Shown piece after piece: positions 1 through 5,280 of a stretch of DNA of 15,236 nt; position 1 is the stretch's first letter; each line of letters begins with the position of its first letter. The translations under genes and the position numbers were made by a program. The DNA lies in NCBI GenBank assembly GCA_944382045.1, contig CALWMT010000028.1:1-15236 (forward strand). Reading direction: 5' to 3'. Below the pieces are notes generated by a model that worked only from the letters and a program-made list of their open reading frames with translations, searched no databases and was not told the DNA's origin. This stretch comes from an uncultured Enterocloster sp. (GTDB lineage: Bacteria; Bacillota; Clostridia; Lachnospirales; Lachnospiraceae).

Positions 1-28
1 ACAAAAACCAAAATCCCTTTTCTGTGTC

Positions 29-37
29 TGCTATACT
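29..37 (+). promoter_or_regulatory. Possible extended -10 promoter for the zinc-finger gene
   Basis: The sequence TGCTATACT fits an extended -10 element (TGn followed by TATACT). No good -35 hexamer is visible 17 bases upstream, which is usual for extended -10 promoters. It would give a leader of about 50 bases before the start codon at 94. Confidence 0.35.
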
Positions 38-93
38 GATGCCATAAAGAAAAAGAAATCACAGAAATAAAGTATCGGAAAGGGGTATCAATT

Positions 94-690
94 ATGAAGA
101 ACATGATGAATCAGATGAAGAAGCTTGCAGCCGCCTGTTTAATCACTCTTGGAGTTATCACTGCAGCCGGAGGAACCTCCTTCGCAGCCACCACAACCAC
201 CACCTGCGCCAACTGCAATGGGAGCGGCAAGGCCGTCTGCACCTGGTGCGACGGAAAGGGATATAAGACCGTGCTGGATTACAGCTATACCTGCATCACC
301 TGTGAGGGAACCGGTCAGGCGAAGTGCCTGCACTGCCTGGGCAAGGGAACGAAGACAACCGGAACGCCGGACACGAATACCGCAGCCGCTGCTCCGATGG
401 CCCCCGGCTTCGTGACAGTCCCGGGAACCGTTGTTCTTCCCACCAGCCCGGTTATGGCTCCCACTGCCGGAATGGGCGGTATGTGCACCCAGATGAACTG
501 CCCGGTATGCCGTGGAACGGGAAGAAAGGTCTGCACCTCCTGCAGCGGCAATGGCTTCCGTGAGACGAGAAAATCCGGCATCAACTTAGGATATGGAAGC
601 TCCTACTACTGGACAAAGAGCGGATGCGCAGCCTGCGGCGGAAGCGGACAGTCCATGTGCACCCACTGCGGAGGGGACGGGATGTTATAA
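94..690 (+). CDS. Secreted protein with two DnaJ-type cysteine-rich zinc modules
   Basis: The 198-residue product starts with a signal peptide (Lys residues, a hydrophobic stretch at about 11-26, likely cleavage near SFA-A at 29-32). The mature part carries eight CxxCxGxG-type motifs in two sets of four: Cys pairs at 38/41, 49/52, 67/70, 78/81 and at 136/139, 147/150, 178/181, 189/192. Four such motifs make one DnaJ zinc domain, where motifs 1+4 and 2+3 each bind a zinc ion. Residues 86-135 form a Pro/Ala/Thr-rich linker. There is no J domain and no substrate-binding domain, so it is not a DnaJ chaperone. GGAAAGGGG lies about 10 bases before the ATG. I infer an extracytoplasmic zinc-binding or protein-binding role; the actual function is unknown. 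Confidence 0.85.
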   Translation: MKNMMNQMKKLAAACLITLGVITAAGGTSFAATTTTTCANCNGSGKAVCTWCDGKGYKTVLDYSYTCITCEGTGQAKCLHCLGKGTKTTGTPDTNTAAAAPMAPGFVTVPGTVVLPTSPVMAPTAGMGGMCTQMNCPVCRGTGRKVCTSCSGNGFRETRKSGINLGYGSSYYWTKSGCAACGGSGQSMCTHCGGDGML

Positions 691-740
691 TTGAAGCATA
701 GGGAGACACACAACACAGGGGTTTAAAAGCATAGAGAAAA

Positions 741-780
741 GAAGCCGCTTCCAGATACAGGGCTGGGGGCGGTTCCTTTT
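741..780 (+). terminator. Weak terminator-like hairpin after the zinc-finger gene
   Basis: GAA-g-CCGC at 741-748 can pair with GCGGTTC at 769-775 (one bulged G), followed by CTTTT. The loop of about 20 bases is large, so this is only a weak candidate. Confidence 0.3.
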
Positions 781-782
781 GG

Positions 783-850
783 GTATACCTTATCGCGCGA
801 AGCGCGTCCGCCCCAAAGGGGCATGTATTGCGGGATGCCCTGGGGTATAC
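783..850. repeat. Multi-hairpin palindromic element
   Basis: The intergenic stretch 691-1066 holds a compact structured block. The outer arms GTATACC (783-789) and GGTATAC (844-850) are perfect inverted repeats. They enclose CGCGC-GAA-GCGCG (794-806) and GCCCC-AAA-GGGGC (810-822). A competing pair is GGGCAT (819-824) with ATGCCC (835-840). The layout, an outer stem with short inner arms, resembles the larger element at 5281-5431, although the sequence differs. It could be an interspersed palindromic repeat or a processed RNA; nothing here codes for protein. Confidence 0.55.
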
Positions 851-874
851 AAATTTCAGCGCATACGATATAAT
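846..874 (+). promoter_or_regulatory. Candidate promoter for the MNT/HEPN operon
   Basis: A perfect TATAAT (869-874) has TATACA (846-851, four of six matches to TTGACA) upstream with a 17-base spacer. It lies at the edge of the palindromic element and faces the toxin-antitoxin pair, leaving a leader of nearly 190 bases. Confidence 0.45.
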
Positions 875-942
875 TAAAAATGAAAAAGGATGAGGGAGAA
901 AGTAAGAGAGCGGCAAATCGGAATCTGATGAGGTGAAAATAA

Positions 943-1011
943 ATGGATAAAGAAAAAAGGAGAAGGTTACAAATTGCTGATATTGAAAGAAGGGAATTGC
1001 TTGAAGAATAA
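943..1011 (+). CDS. Possible 22-residue small ORF before the MNT gene
   Basis: A 22-codon frame (begins MDKEKRRRLQ, ends RRELLEE) has AGGTG 7 bases before its ATG and lies between the candidate promoter and the MNT gene. The peptide is highly charged (Lys/Arg/Glu). It may be a leader peptide, a remnant, or chance. I do not recognise it. Confidence 0.2.
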   Translation: MDKEKRRRLQIADIERRELLEE

Positions 1012-1066
1012 ATTCTCGTTTACAATCGCTGCAATCAAAGTATGAAATGCAAGAAAGGATTAAAAA

Positions 1067-1369
1067 ATGAATGATAAAGTCTTTACAATAACTGATATTA
1101 AAGCGTTGGTAAAGCCTATCGCTGAAAAATACAATGTAGATGAAATTTATTTGTTTGGTTCTTATGCGAGAGATGAGGCGGATCAAAACAGCGATTTGGA
1201 CTTCCTTGTATTTGGCGGACAAAATTTCAAGCTTACAATGATTTTTTCACTTGCAGAAGAATTACGTGCAATTCTGAATAAAAAAGTAGATGTGTTTGAA
1301 ATAAACGAAATCAATCGAGACAGTGAGTTTTATAAGACAATCATGAAAGAGAGGCTTCGCGTAGCATGA
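1067..1369 (+). CDS. mntA: MNT-type nucleotidyltransferase, antitoxin of a HEPN/MNT pair
   Basis: The 100-residue product is a minimal nucleotidyltransferase. It has the signature GS-x10-DxD: Gly31-Ser32, then Asp43 and Asp45. A likely third metal-binding Asp is Asp75 in KKVDVF. AGAAAGGA lies 7 bases before the ATG. Its stop overlaps the start of the HEPN gene in ATGA (1366-1369), so the two are translationally coupled. In studied MntA/HepT systems the antitoxin neutralises the HEPN RNase by transferring AMP groups to a tyrosine in its active-site motif. That activity is inferred here from intact motifs on both partners. The AT-rich composition contrasts with the GC-rich genes to the right and suggests acquisition. 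Confidence 0.88.
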   Translation: MNDKVFTITDIKALVKPIAEKYNVDEIYLFGSYARDEADQNSDLDFLVFGGQNFKLTMIFSLAEELRAILNKKVDVFEINEINRDSEFYKTIMKERLRVA

Positions 1370-1701
1370 AATATTCGGATGAGCAGCGTATCAAAAAGAT
1401 TTATGAAAATGCAGTAAAATTGCAAAAGTATATTGTAGAAAACAATATTAAGAGAGAAGAATTACTCATAAGCACTCCGCTGCAGTGGCTTGTTACAACT
1501 CCTTTATACAATATTGGCGAACATGTTTATAATTTGTCTGATAATTACAAAAAAGCACATGATCAAATTCCGTGGTTGATGATATCTGGACTTAGACATC
1601 GTTTGGTCCACGATTACGATGGCACGAATTGGAACATTATTGCAGATGTTGTTTTTGAAGAACTGCCTGTTCTGATAGAAAAATTAGAGAAGATCAAATA
1701 A
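1366..1701 (+). CDS. hepT: HEPN-domain RNase toxin, HepT-like
   Basis: This 111-residue helical protein carries the HEPN active-site motif R-x4-H-x-Y: Arg77, His82 and Tyr84 in RHRLVHDY. In HepT toxins the Arg and His form the RNase site and the Tyr is the residue AMPylated by the MNT partner. All three are present, so the toxin looks intact. The gene overlaps its MNT partner by four bases (ATGA) and has no ribosome binding site of its own, so coupled translation is expected. The length is close to typical HepT proteins. Likely roles are plasmid or island maintenance or phage defence; the sequence does not say which. Confidence 0.88.
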   Translation: MKYSDEQRIKKIYENAVKLQKYIVENNIKREELLISTPLQWLVTTPLYNIGEHVYNLSDNYKKAHDQIPWLMISGLRHRLVHDYDGTNWNIIADVVFEELPVLIEKLEKIK

Positions 1702-1810
1702 TCTGGTGTTGAAAAGATTGCAGTCTCTCACCAACGGCGAGAGCCAACTCAAAGGAACTGCTGTTGATATCGTTCTCTTGAAATATTAATAATATACGAG
1801 GAGAATCGAT

Positions 1811-2107
1811 ATGAAAGAAGAGTTAATTACCGGAGTAATGCAGCAGATGCTGCCGTATCTCGACAATGCACAGCTCAAACAGCTAAAACAAGTGTTGGAG
1901 CAACTGCTTTTTCACTATAAGGTGACTGATGTAGAGGTAAAGAAAGCAGAGGATGATAGCGGTGAACTAATGGCAATGTTCATTGCCACGAAACGAATAG
2001 AAGGCTGTTCAGAAAAAACGCTAAAATATTACCAGACTATGATTGGTGCAATGATTACTTTCCTCGGGAAAAATGTCCGGCGTATTCTTACGGAAGGCTT
2101 GCCTTAA
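1811..2107 (+). pseudogene. Truncated tyrosine recombinase, N-terminal domain only
   Basis: The 98 codons match the N-terminal region of transposon or phage tyrosine recombinases. A helical lead segment is followed by a SAM-like core-binding segment (about residues 50-92: ATKRIEGCSEKTLKYYQTM, then FLGKNVRRI). Whole family members have roughly 300 residues, with a C-terminal catalytic domain carrying Arg, His and Tyr. That domain is missing. Homology appears to run out near 2099, where the DNA joins a transposon gene tail in another frame. The ribosome binding site (GAGGAG) and start look intact, so a short product could still be made, but it cannot recombine DNA. Confidence 0.8.
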
Positions 2108-2148
2108 AACGGCTGCAGCGGCTCATGGAGGGAAAACGCTATGAGTAA
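2086..2148 (+). pseudogene. C-terminal remnant of a transposon sigma-like gene
   Basis: In a frame different from the recombinase the DNA reads SYGRLALKRLQRLMEGKRYE then stop. This looks like the tail of the small RNA polymerase sigma-70-like gene found in Tn916/Tn1549-type conjugative transposons. There that gene is followed at once by the HTH gene, and the same ATGAGTAA overlap is seen here. The upstream part is lost at the junction with the recombinase. Confidence 0.5.
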
Positions 2149-2230
2149 ACTTCTCTCCTATGAAACAATCGTCAAAGCCCATGAGGGCGACCCGGACGCA
2201 ATCGACACCGTTCTTTCCCACTATATATGA
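2141..2230 (+). pseudogene. N-terminal remnant of a transposon HTH gene (HTH_16-like)
   Basis: The 29 codons (core LSYETIVKAHEGDPDAIDTV) match the start of the small helix-turn-helix proteins encoded in Tn916/Tn1549-like conjugative elements. These normally continue with an aromatic-rich segment and run to about 130 residues or more. Here the frame ends just after SHY, where the sequence switches to an unrelated fragment. It is a deletion scar. Confidence 0.6.
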
Positions 2231-2313
2231 AAAACGGAGAGCATTGGTTACATACGGATGAGCAAATGAAATTTCTTGACGATTGGATAAACAATCTTCT
2301 CAATAAATCCTGA
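2227..2313 (+). pseudogene. C-terminal fragment resembling an alpha/beta hydrolase
   Basis: The frame reads MKNGEHWLHTDEQMKFLDDW and ends soon after at TGA. From memory, GEHW followed by H-T-x-E-Q-M-x-F-L-D-x-W resembles the end of small alpha/beta hydrolases, where the His belongs to the catalytic triad. The rest of any such gene is absent; directly upstream is the transposon HTH remnant. The assignment is tentative and rests on one short stretch. Confidence 0.35.
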
Positions 2314-2332
2314 TTTTTAGAGGTAAGATGGT

Positions 2333-2852
2333 ATGAATACACCGACATTGAAAACGGAACGCTTGACCTTAAGAAAATTTACAGAGCAAGATATGGAAGC
2401 TCTATTTTTTATTTTGAGAGATGAAGAAGTGAATAGGTTTCTGCCTTGGTATCCGTTAAAAGATTGCGTATGCAATTTGTCTGAAAGAAGATAACACTCC
2501 AGTTGGCTATATCAATATTGATATGGAAGAAGCACATGATCTAGGGTATGGATTGTGTAAGGAATTTTGGAATAGAGGGATTGCCACCGAAGCGGCAAAA
2601 AAGGTAATAGAACAAGTTAAAAAGGACGGATTACCCTATATTACGGCAACACATGATAAAAACAATCCGTGAAGCGGCAGTGTTATGAAAAAGTTGGGTA
2701 TGAAATACTGCTATTCCTACGAAGAACAATGGCAGCCAAAAGATTTCCCGGTCGTATTTAGAATGTATCAACTTAACTTTGATGATAATACAGATTTTAT
2801 ATATCGTAAATATTGGAATAATTCTGAAAATCATTTTATCGAGGAATTATAA
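2333..2852 (+). pseudogene. Decayed GNAT acetyltransferase
   Basis: The start (MNTPTLKTERLTLRKFTEQD) is typical of RimJ/RimL-like GNAT enzymes. After ...FLPWYPLKD the frame breaks near 2466. It resumes in another frame at AYAICLKEDNTPVGYINID, so roughly 25 residues are missing. The acetyl-CoA-binding stretch (LCKEFWNRGIATEAA) is present. A second lesion is an in-frame TGA at 2670-2672 in a spot where the family has N-P-R-S-G; a single CGA to TGA change would explain it. Homology then continues (VMKKLGMKYCYSYEEQW) to a stop at 2850. Two independent lesions make this a clear pseudogene. Confidence 0.85.
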
Positions 2853-2879
2853 AATTCCCATTTATCAAGGAGTCGAACC

Positions 2880-3416
2880 ATGGTACCAATAAAATATAGA
2901 GCTTTACATGCAGAAGAAATCTGCCGGGAGTTATTCAAGGATTTTATCCGGCATCAAGTTGTTACAAAATGCTGGCGTAAAGAAAATGGCAGCTGGATAA
3001 TCAAAGACGCCCCCTTTATCGACGATTGGACGGAAAAGGACTATCAAATCCTGATTTCCTGCTTAAAAAATACGATTCAATCCAATGGCTTCGTATATGC
3101 TGCCTTTTATGACGGAAAATTAAAAGGCTTTGTTTCCGTGGAGCCGGAAATATTTGGCGGCGAACAGGGATATTGCGACTTGTCCAGCATCCATATATCA
3201 GAAGATATGAGAAACAAGGGGATTGGAAGGACGCTTTTCCTTGCGGCAAAAGAATGGGCGAAACAAAGAGGCGCTAAAAAGCTTTATATATCTGCACACT
3301 CAGCCGTTGAGAGCCAGGCCTTTTATAAATCAATGGGGTGTGTGGAGGCAAAGGCTTATAACCAGAAGCATGTGGAAGATGAGCCATATGATTGCCAATT
3401 AGAATGCTGTCTTTAG
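2880..3416 (+). CDS. GNAT-family N-acetyltransferase
   Basis: This intact 178-residue protein transfers an acetyl group from acetyl-CoA to an unknown amine. The acetyl-CoA pyrophosphate-binding loop R-x-x-G-x-G is present as RNKGIG at residues 111-116, after the strand LSSIHIS. A second conserved part is the ESQAFYKSMGC helix-turn near residues 143-153, typical of GNAT motif B. AAGGAG lies 7 bases before the ATG. It follows the GNAT pseudogene by 27 bases, but the two are not copies of each other. The AT-rich base use matches the accessory block to its left. The substrate (antibiotic, polyamine or protein end) cannot be told from the sequence. Confidence 0.85.
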   Translation: MVPIKYRALHAEEICRELFKDFIRHQVVTKCWRKENGSWIIKDAPFIDDWTEKDYQILISCLKNTIQSNGFVYAAFYDGKLKGFVSVEPEIFGGEQGYCDLSSIHISEDMRNKGIGRTLFLAAKEWAKQRGAKKLYISAHSAVESQAFYKSMGCVEAKAYNQKHVEDEPYDCQLECCL

Positions 3417-3431
3417 ACGCACGATGCCCTC

Positions 3432-3460
3432 TTGACAACCCCGCCTTCCCCCGCTATAAT
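3432..3460 (+). promoter_or_regulatory. Perfect consensus sigma-A promoter of the ABC-F leader
   Basis: TTGACA (3432-3437) and TATAAT (3455-3460) are both exact consensus, with the ideal 17-base spacer. Transcription would begin near 3467, leaving an untranslated or uORF-containing leader of about 350 bases before the ABC-F gene. A strong constitutive promoter in front of a long structured leader fits control by attenuation rather than at initiation. Confidence 0.85.
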
Positions 3461-3472
3461 CAATTCCAGCAG

Positions 3473-3495
3473 CAGTTCAGACGGCGTCTGAGCTG
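3473..3495 (+). promoter_or_regulatory. 5'-terminal hairpin of the ABC-F leader
   Basis: CAGTTCAGAC (3473-3482) pairs with GTCTGAGCTG (3486-3495) around a GGC loop: ten pairs including one G-U. It would sit within about ten bases of the transcript 5' end. Its left arm plus loop, GTTCAGACGGCG, recurs exactly as the outer arm of the element at 5281-5431. Confidence 0.6.
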
Positions 3496-3524
3496 TTATA
3501 TACAGAAAGGTGGCTAAAAGAAAT

Positions 3525-3539
3525 ATGATTATTAAATGA
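3525..3539 (+). CDS. Leader peptide uORF1 (MIIK)
   Basis: A four-codon frame, ATG ATT ATT AAA TGA, has AAAGGTGG at 3506-3513 upstream; this is the first ribosome binding site on the leader. Its stop overlaps the start of uORF2 in ATGA (3536-3539). It sits directly before the attenuator hairpin, where a drug-stalled ribosome would be sensed in known ABC-F and Erm leaders. The role is inferred. Confidence 0.45.
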   Translation: MIIK

Positions 3540-3643
3540 TTGGATTGTATCTGATAAACTCCATAGACCGGAGGGCCGTCTGCAAAAGGCAGAGGGTCTT
3601 GGTTTTGTGGTTTTTCTTCGTCCAGTCATTTAGAGAATCATGA
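3536..3643 (+). CDS. Leader peptide uORF2, translated through the attenuator
   Basis: This frame has 35 codons (starts MIGLYLINSIDRR, ends VQSFRES). It overlaps uORF1 by ATGA and has no ribosome binding site of its own. Both strands of the terminator hairpin at 3572-3600 and its U-rich tail lie inside it; the tail encodes the hydrophobic run LVLWFFFV. A ribosome moving along uORF2 would therefore melt the terminator, while an untranslated leader would let it form. The peptide matches no family I know. Confidence 0.4.
   Translation: MIGLYLINSIDRRAVCKRQRVLVLWFFFVQSFRES
3565..3616 (+). terminator. Attenuator: terminator hairpin with competing fold
   Basis: AGGGCCGTCTGC (3572-3583) pairs with GCAGAGGGTCTT (3589-3600): twelve positions with one G-G mismatch and two G-U pairs. 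It is followed by a U-rich tail (GGTTTTGTGGTTTTTC, 3601-3616). An exclusive alternative, AGAC-c-GG (3565-3571) with CCGTCT (3576-3581), uses the left half of that stem. This arrangement is the hallmark of transcription attenuation in leaders of antibiotic-resistance ABC-F genes. The folding was judged by eye. Confidence 0.6.
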
Positions 3644-3657
3644 TTTCTTCCATATGA
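3640..3657 (+). CDS. Leader peptide uORF3 (MISSI)
   Basis: A five-codon frame overlaps uORF2 by ATGA (3640-3643) and uORF4 by ATGA (3654-3657). It has no ribosome binding site of its own. It appears to act only as a link in the stop-start chain. Confidence 0.35.
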   Translation: MISSI

Positions 3658-3770
3658 AGGAGCTGAGAGGCATACCCGAACGGGCGCCTTGCAGCACATG
3701 CCCTCTCGGGGCAGGCCTGCCTTTTTCGCGGGCCGCAAAGCTGTGCCCAAGGGCCCCAGCGCACGTATGA
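3654..3770 (+). CDS. Leader peptide uORF4
   Basis: A 38-codon frame (starts MKELRGIPERAP, ends CPRAPAHV) overlaps uORF3 and uORF5, both through ATGA. It spans the second terminator-like hairpin at 3709-3726. It is rich in Cys, Pro, Arg and Ala and has no recognisable domain. Confidence 0.35.
   Translation: MKELRGIPERAPCSTCPLGAGLPFSRAAKLCPRAPAHV
3699..3726 (+). terminator. Second terminator-like hairpin in the leader
   Basis: GGCA (3710-3713) and TGCC (3718-3721) form a short stem with loop GGCC, followed directly by TTTTT (3722-3726). An exclusive alternative pairs TGCCC (3699-3703) with GGGCA (3709-3713). The stem is short, so termination would be weak. It lies within uORF4, so translation would override it. 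Confidence 0.35.
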
Positions 3771-3820
3771 AATCAAAATCTCTTCTGGACGGAGTCTGTC
3801 TGGGAGGGATTTTTTTATGA
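3767..3820 (+). CDS. Leader peptide uORF5, overlapping the ABC-F start
   Basis: A 17-codon frame (MKSKSLLDGVCLGGIFL) overlaps uORF4 by ATGA (3767-3770), and its stop overlaps the ABC-F start by ATGA (3817-3820). The strong ABC-F ribosome binding site GGGAGGG (3802-3808) lies inside it, so passing ribosomes would expose or occlude that site. Confidence 0.4.
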   Translation: MKSKSLLDGVCLGGIFL

Positions 3821-5271
3821 TATTGCAGGCAAAAAATTTATGGAAGGAATACGGGGACAGAAGGCTCCTGACAATTGACCATCTTGTTATAGAGGAGGGG
3901 GACCGGATTGGCCTCATTGGCCCCAACGGGGCGGGAAAATCCACTCTTCTTGGGATTCTGGCTGGGCGCATTCCACCGGACGCGGGGCAGGTAAACCGGC
4001 TCTGTCCCATTGCGGAGATACGCCAGACCGGCGAGGCAGACGGGGAATGGGACGGGCAGTACGCCAGCCAGCTGGGAATTGGAAAATGGGAGGCCAAAAG
4101 CGGCGGCGAGCGGACCCGGGCAGCCATCGCGGCCGCATTTTCCCAGCATGCGCCCCTTCTCTTTGCGGACGAGCCCACCACCAGCCTGGATATGGGCGGT
4201 GTGAGAAAGCTGGAAGGCATGCTTGCGGGATACCGGGGAGCGGTGCTCATGGTTTCCCATGACAGGGCCCTGCTGGACGCGGTGTGCACCAGCATATGGG
4301 AGCTGGAGGAGGGAAGGGTCCGGGTATTTGCCGGAAACTACTCTCAGTGGCGGGAGCAGAAGGAGCGGGAGCGGGAATACGCCGCCTTTGAATATACGCA
4401 GTACCAGCGGGAGAAGAAGCGGCTCACTGGCCTGGCGGAGGAGCTGGGACGCCAGAGCCGGGCAATGAAAAAGCCGCCGAAGCGGATGGGGAGCAGCGAG
4501 TGGAGGCTCTATAAGGGCACAGCCGCCATTCAGCAGGGGCATGTACAGAGCCGCCGCAGGGCGGTGCAGAGCCGCTTAGATCACCTGGAGGAAAAGGAGA
4601 AGCCGGCAGAGCTCCCCCATGTGTCCATGAAGCTGCCGGCGAAAAGCCGCATCCGGGCGCCCTTTGCGGCCACGGTGCGGGACTTGACCGTGGCCTACGG
4701 AGAGCGGGAGATTCTGTCGCAGGTGCATTTCCAGGTGGAATCCGGGAAGCGGACCTTCCTGGTGGGTGACAACGGGGCGGGAAAAACAACCCTTATAAGG
4801 GCTATCGCGGAGAAACGGGCAGGAATTTCCCTGCCGGGAGAGGTGACAATGGGTTATTTCTCCCAGGATTTGGACACCCTGCGCCCAGAGCGGACGGTCC
4901 TTGAAAATGTGCTGGAGGATGCCGCCCTTCCCCAGCACATCTGCCGGGCGGTGCTGGCAAATCTGTATATGAGCCGGGAGGACATGGGGAAGAAGGTGTC
5001 GGTGCTCTCCGGCGGCGAGCGGGTGAAGACCGCTCTGGCAAAGGTGCTGGTGTCCGGCTGCAATTTCCTCATTCTGGACGAGCCGGCCAACCATATGGAC
5101 ATCTACACGCTGGAGGGCCTGGAGCGGCTTCTCGCGGATTATGACGGCACCCTTCTGGCGGTCAGCCACGACCGGGCGTTTGTCAGCCGGCTGGCAGACC
5201 GGATTTTCCTCCTTAAGGGAGGCAGGCCGGTGGGGCTGGACCCTATTGAATTTGCAGAACGCGGGTGGTAA
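3817..5271 (+). CDS. ABC-F ribosomal protection protein (Lsa/Vga/CplR-like)
   Basis: The 484-residue protein has two ATPase domains and no membrane segments. Domain 1 has Walker A GPNGAGKST (35-43), signature SGGE (95-98), Walker B with Asp118-Glu119, and SHDR. A charged linker with many Arg and Lys runs from about 190 to 285. Domain 2 has Walker A GDNGAGKTT (317-325), signature LSGGE (398-401 for SGGE), Asp421-Glu422, and SHDR. This layout and length match cytosolic ABC-F proteins that bind the ribosomal E site and displace lincosamides, streptogramin A and pleuromutilins. The linker decides the drug range, which I cannot read. GGGAGGG lies 8 bases before the ATG, and the start overlaps uORF5. 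Its GC-rich composition matches the core genes to its right. A housekeeping EttA/Uup-like role is less likely given the leader. Confidence 0.85.
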   Translation: MILQAKNLWKEYGDRRLLTIDHLVIEEGDRIGLIGPNGAGKSTLLGILAGRIPPDAGQVNRLCPIAEIRQTGEADGEWDGQYASQLGIGKWEAKSGGERTRAAIAAAFSQHAPLLFADEPTTSLDMGGVRKLEGMLAGYRGAVLMVSHDRALLDAVCTSIWELEEGRVRVFAGNYSQWREQKEREREYAAFEYTQYQREKKRLTGLAEELGRQSRAMKKPPKRMGSSEWRLYKGTAAIQQGHVQSRRRAVQSRLDHLEEKEKPAELPHVSMKLPAKSRIRAPFAATVRDLTVAYGEREILSQVHFQVESGKRTFLVGDNGAGKTTLIRAIAEKRAGISLPGEVTMGYFSQDLDTLRPERTVLENVLEDAALPQHICRAVLANLYMSREDMGKKVSVLSGGERVKTALAKVLVSGCNFLILDEPANHMDIYTLEGLERLLADYDGTLLAVSHDRAFVSRLADRIFLLKGGRPVGLDPIEFAERGW

Positions 5272-5280
5272 AATGGAGCC

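Noticed and set aside
581..1222. Minus-strand open frame of 213 codons over the structured gap and the MNT gene
   Set aside because: It overlaps the end of the zinc-finger gene and the well-supported MNT gene, crosses a palindromic element and shows no family motif.
1725..1743. CTCTC/GAGAG hairpin after the HEPN gene as a terminator
   Set aside because: The stem is only five pairs with a nine-base loop and no T-run follows.
3630..4295. Minus-strand frame of 221 codons opposite the leader and ABC-F start
   Set aside because: It mirrors the ABC-F Walker A region and the leader; its composition is that of an antisense shadow and it has no motif or clear ribosome site.
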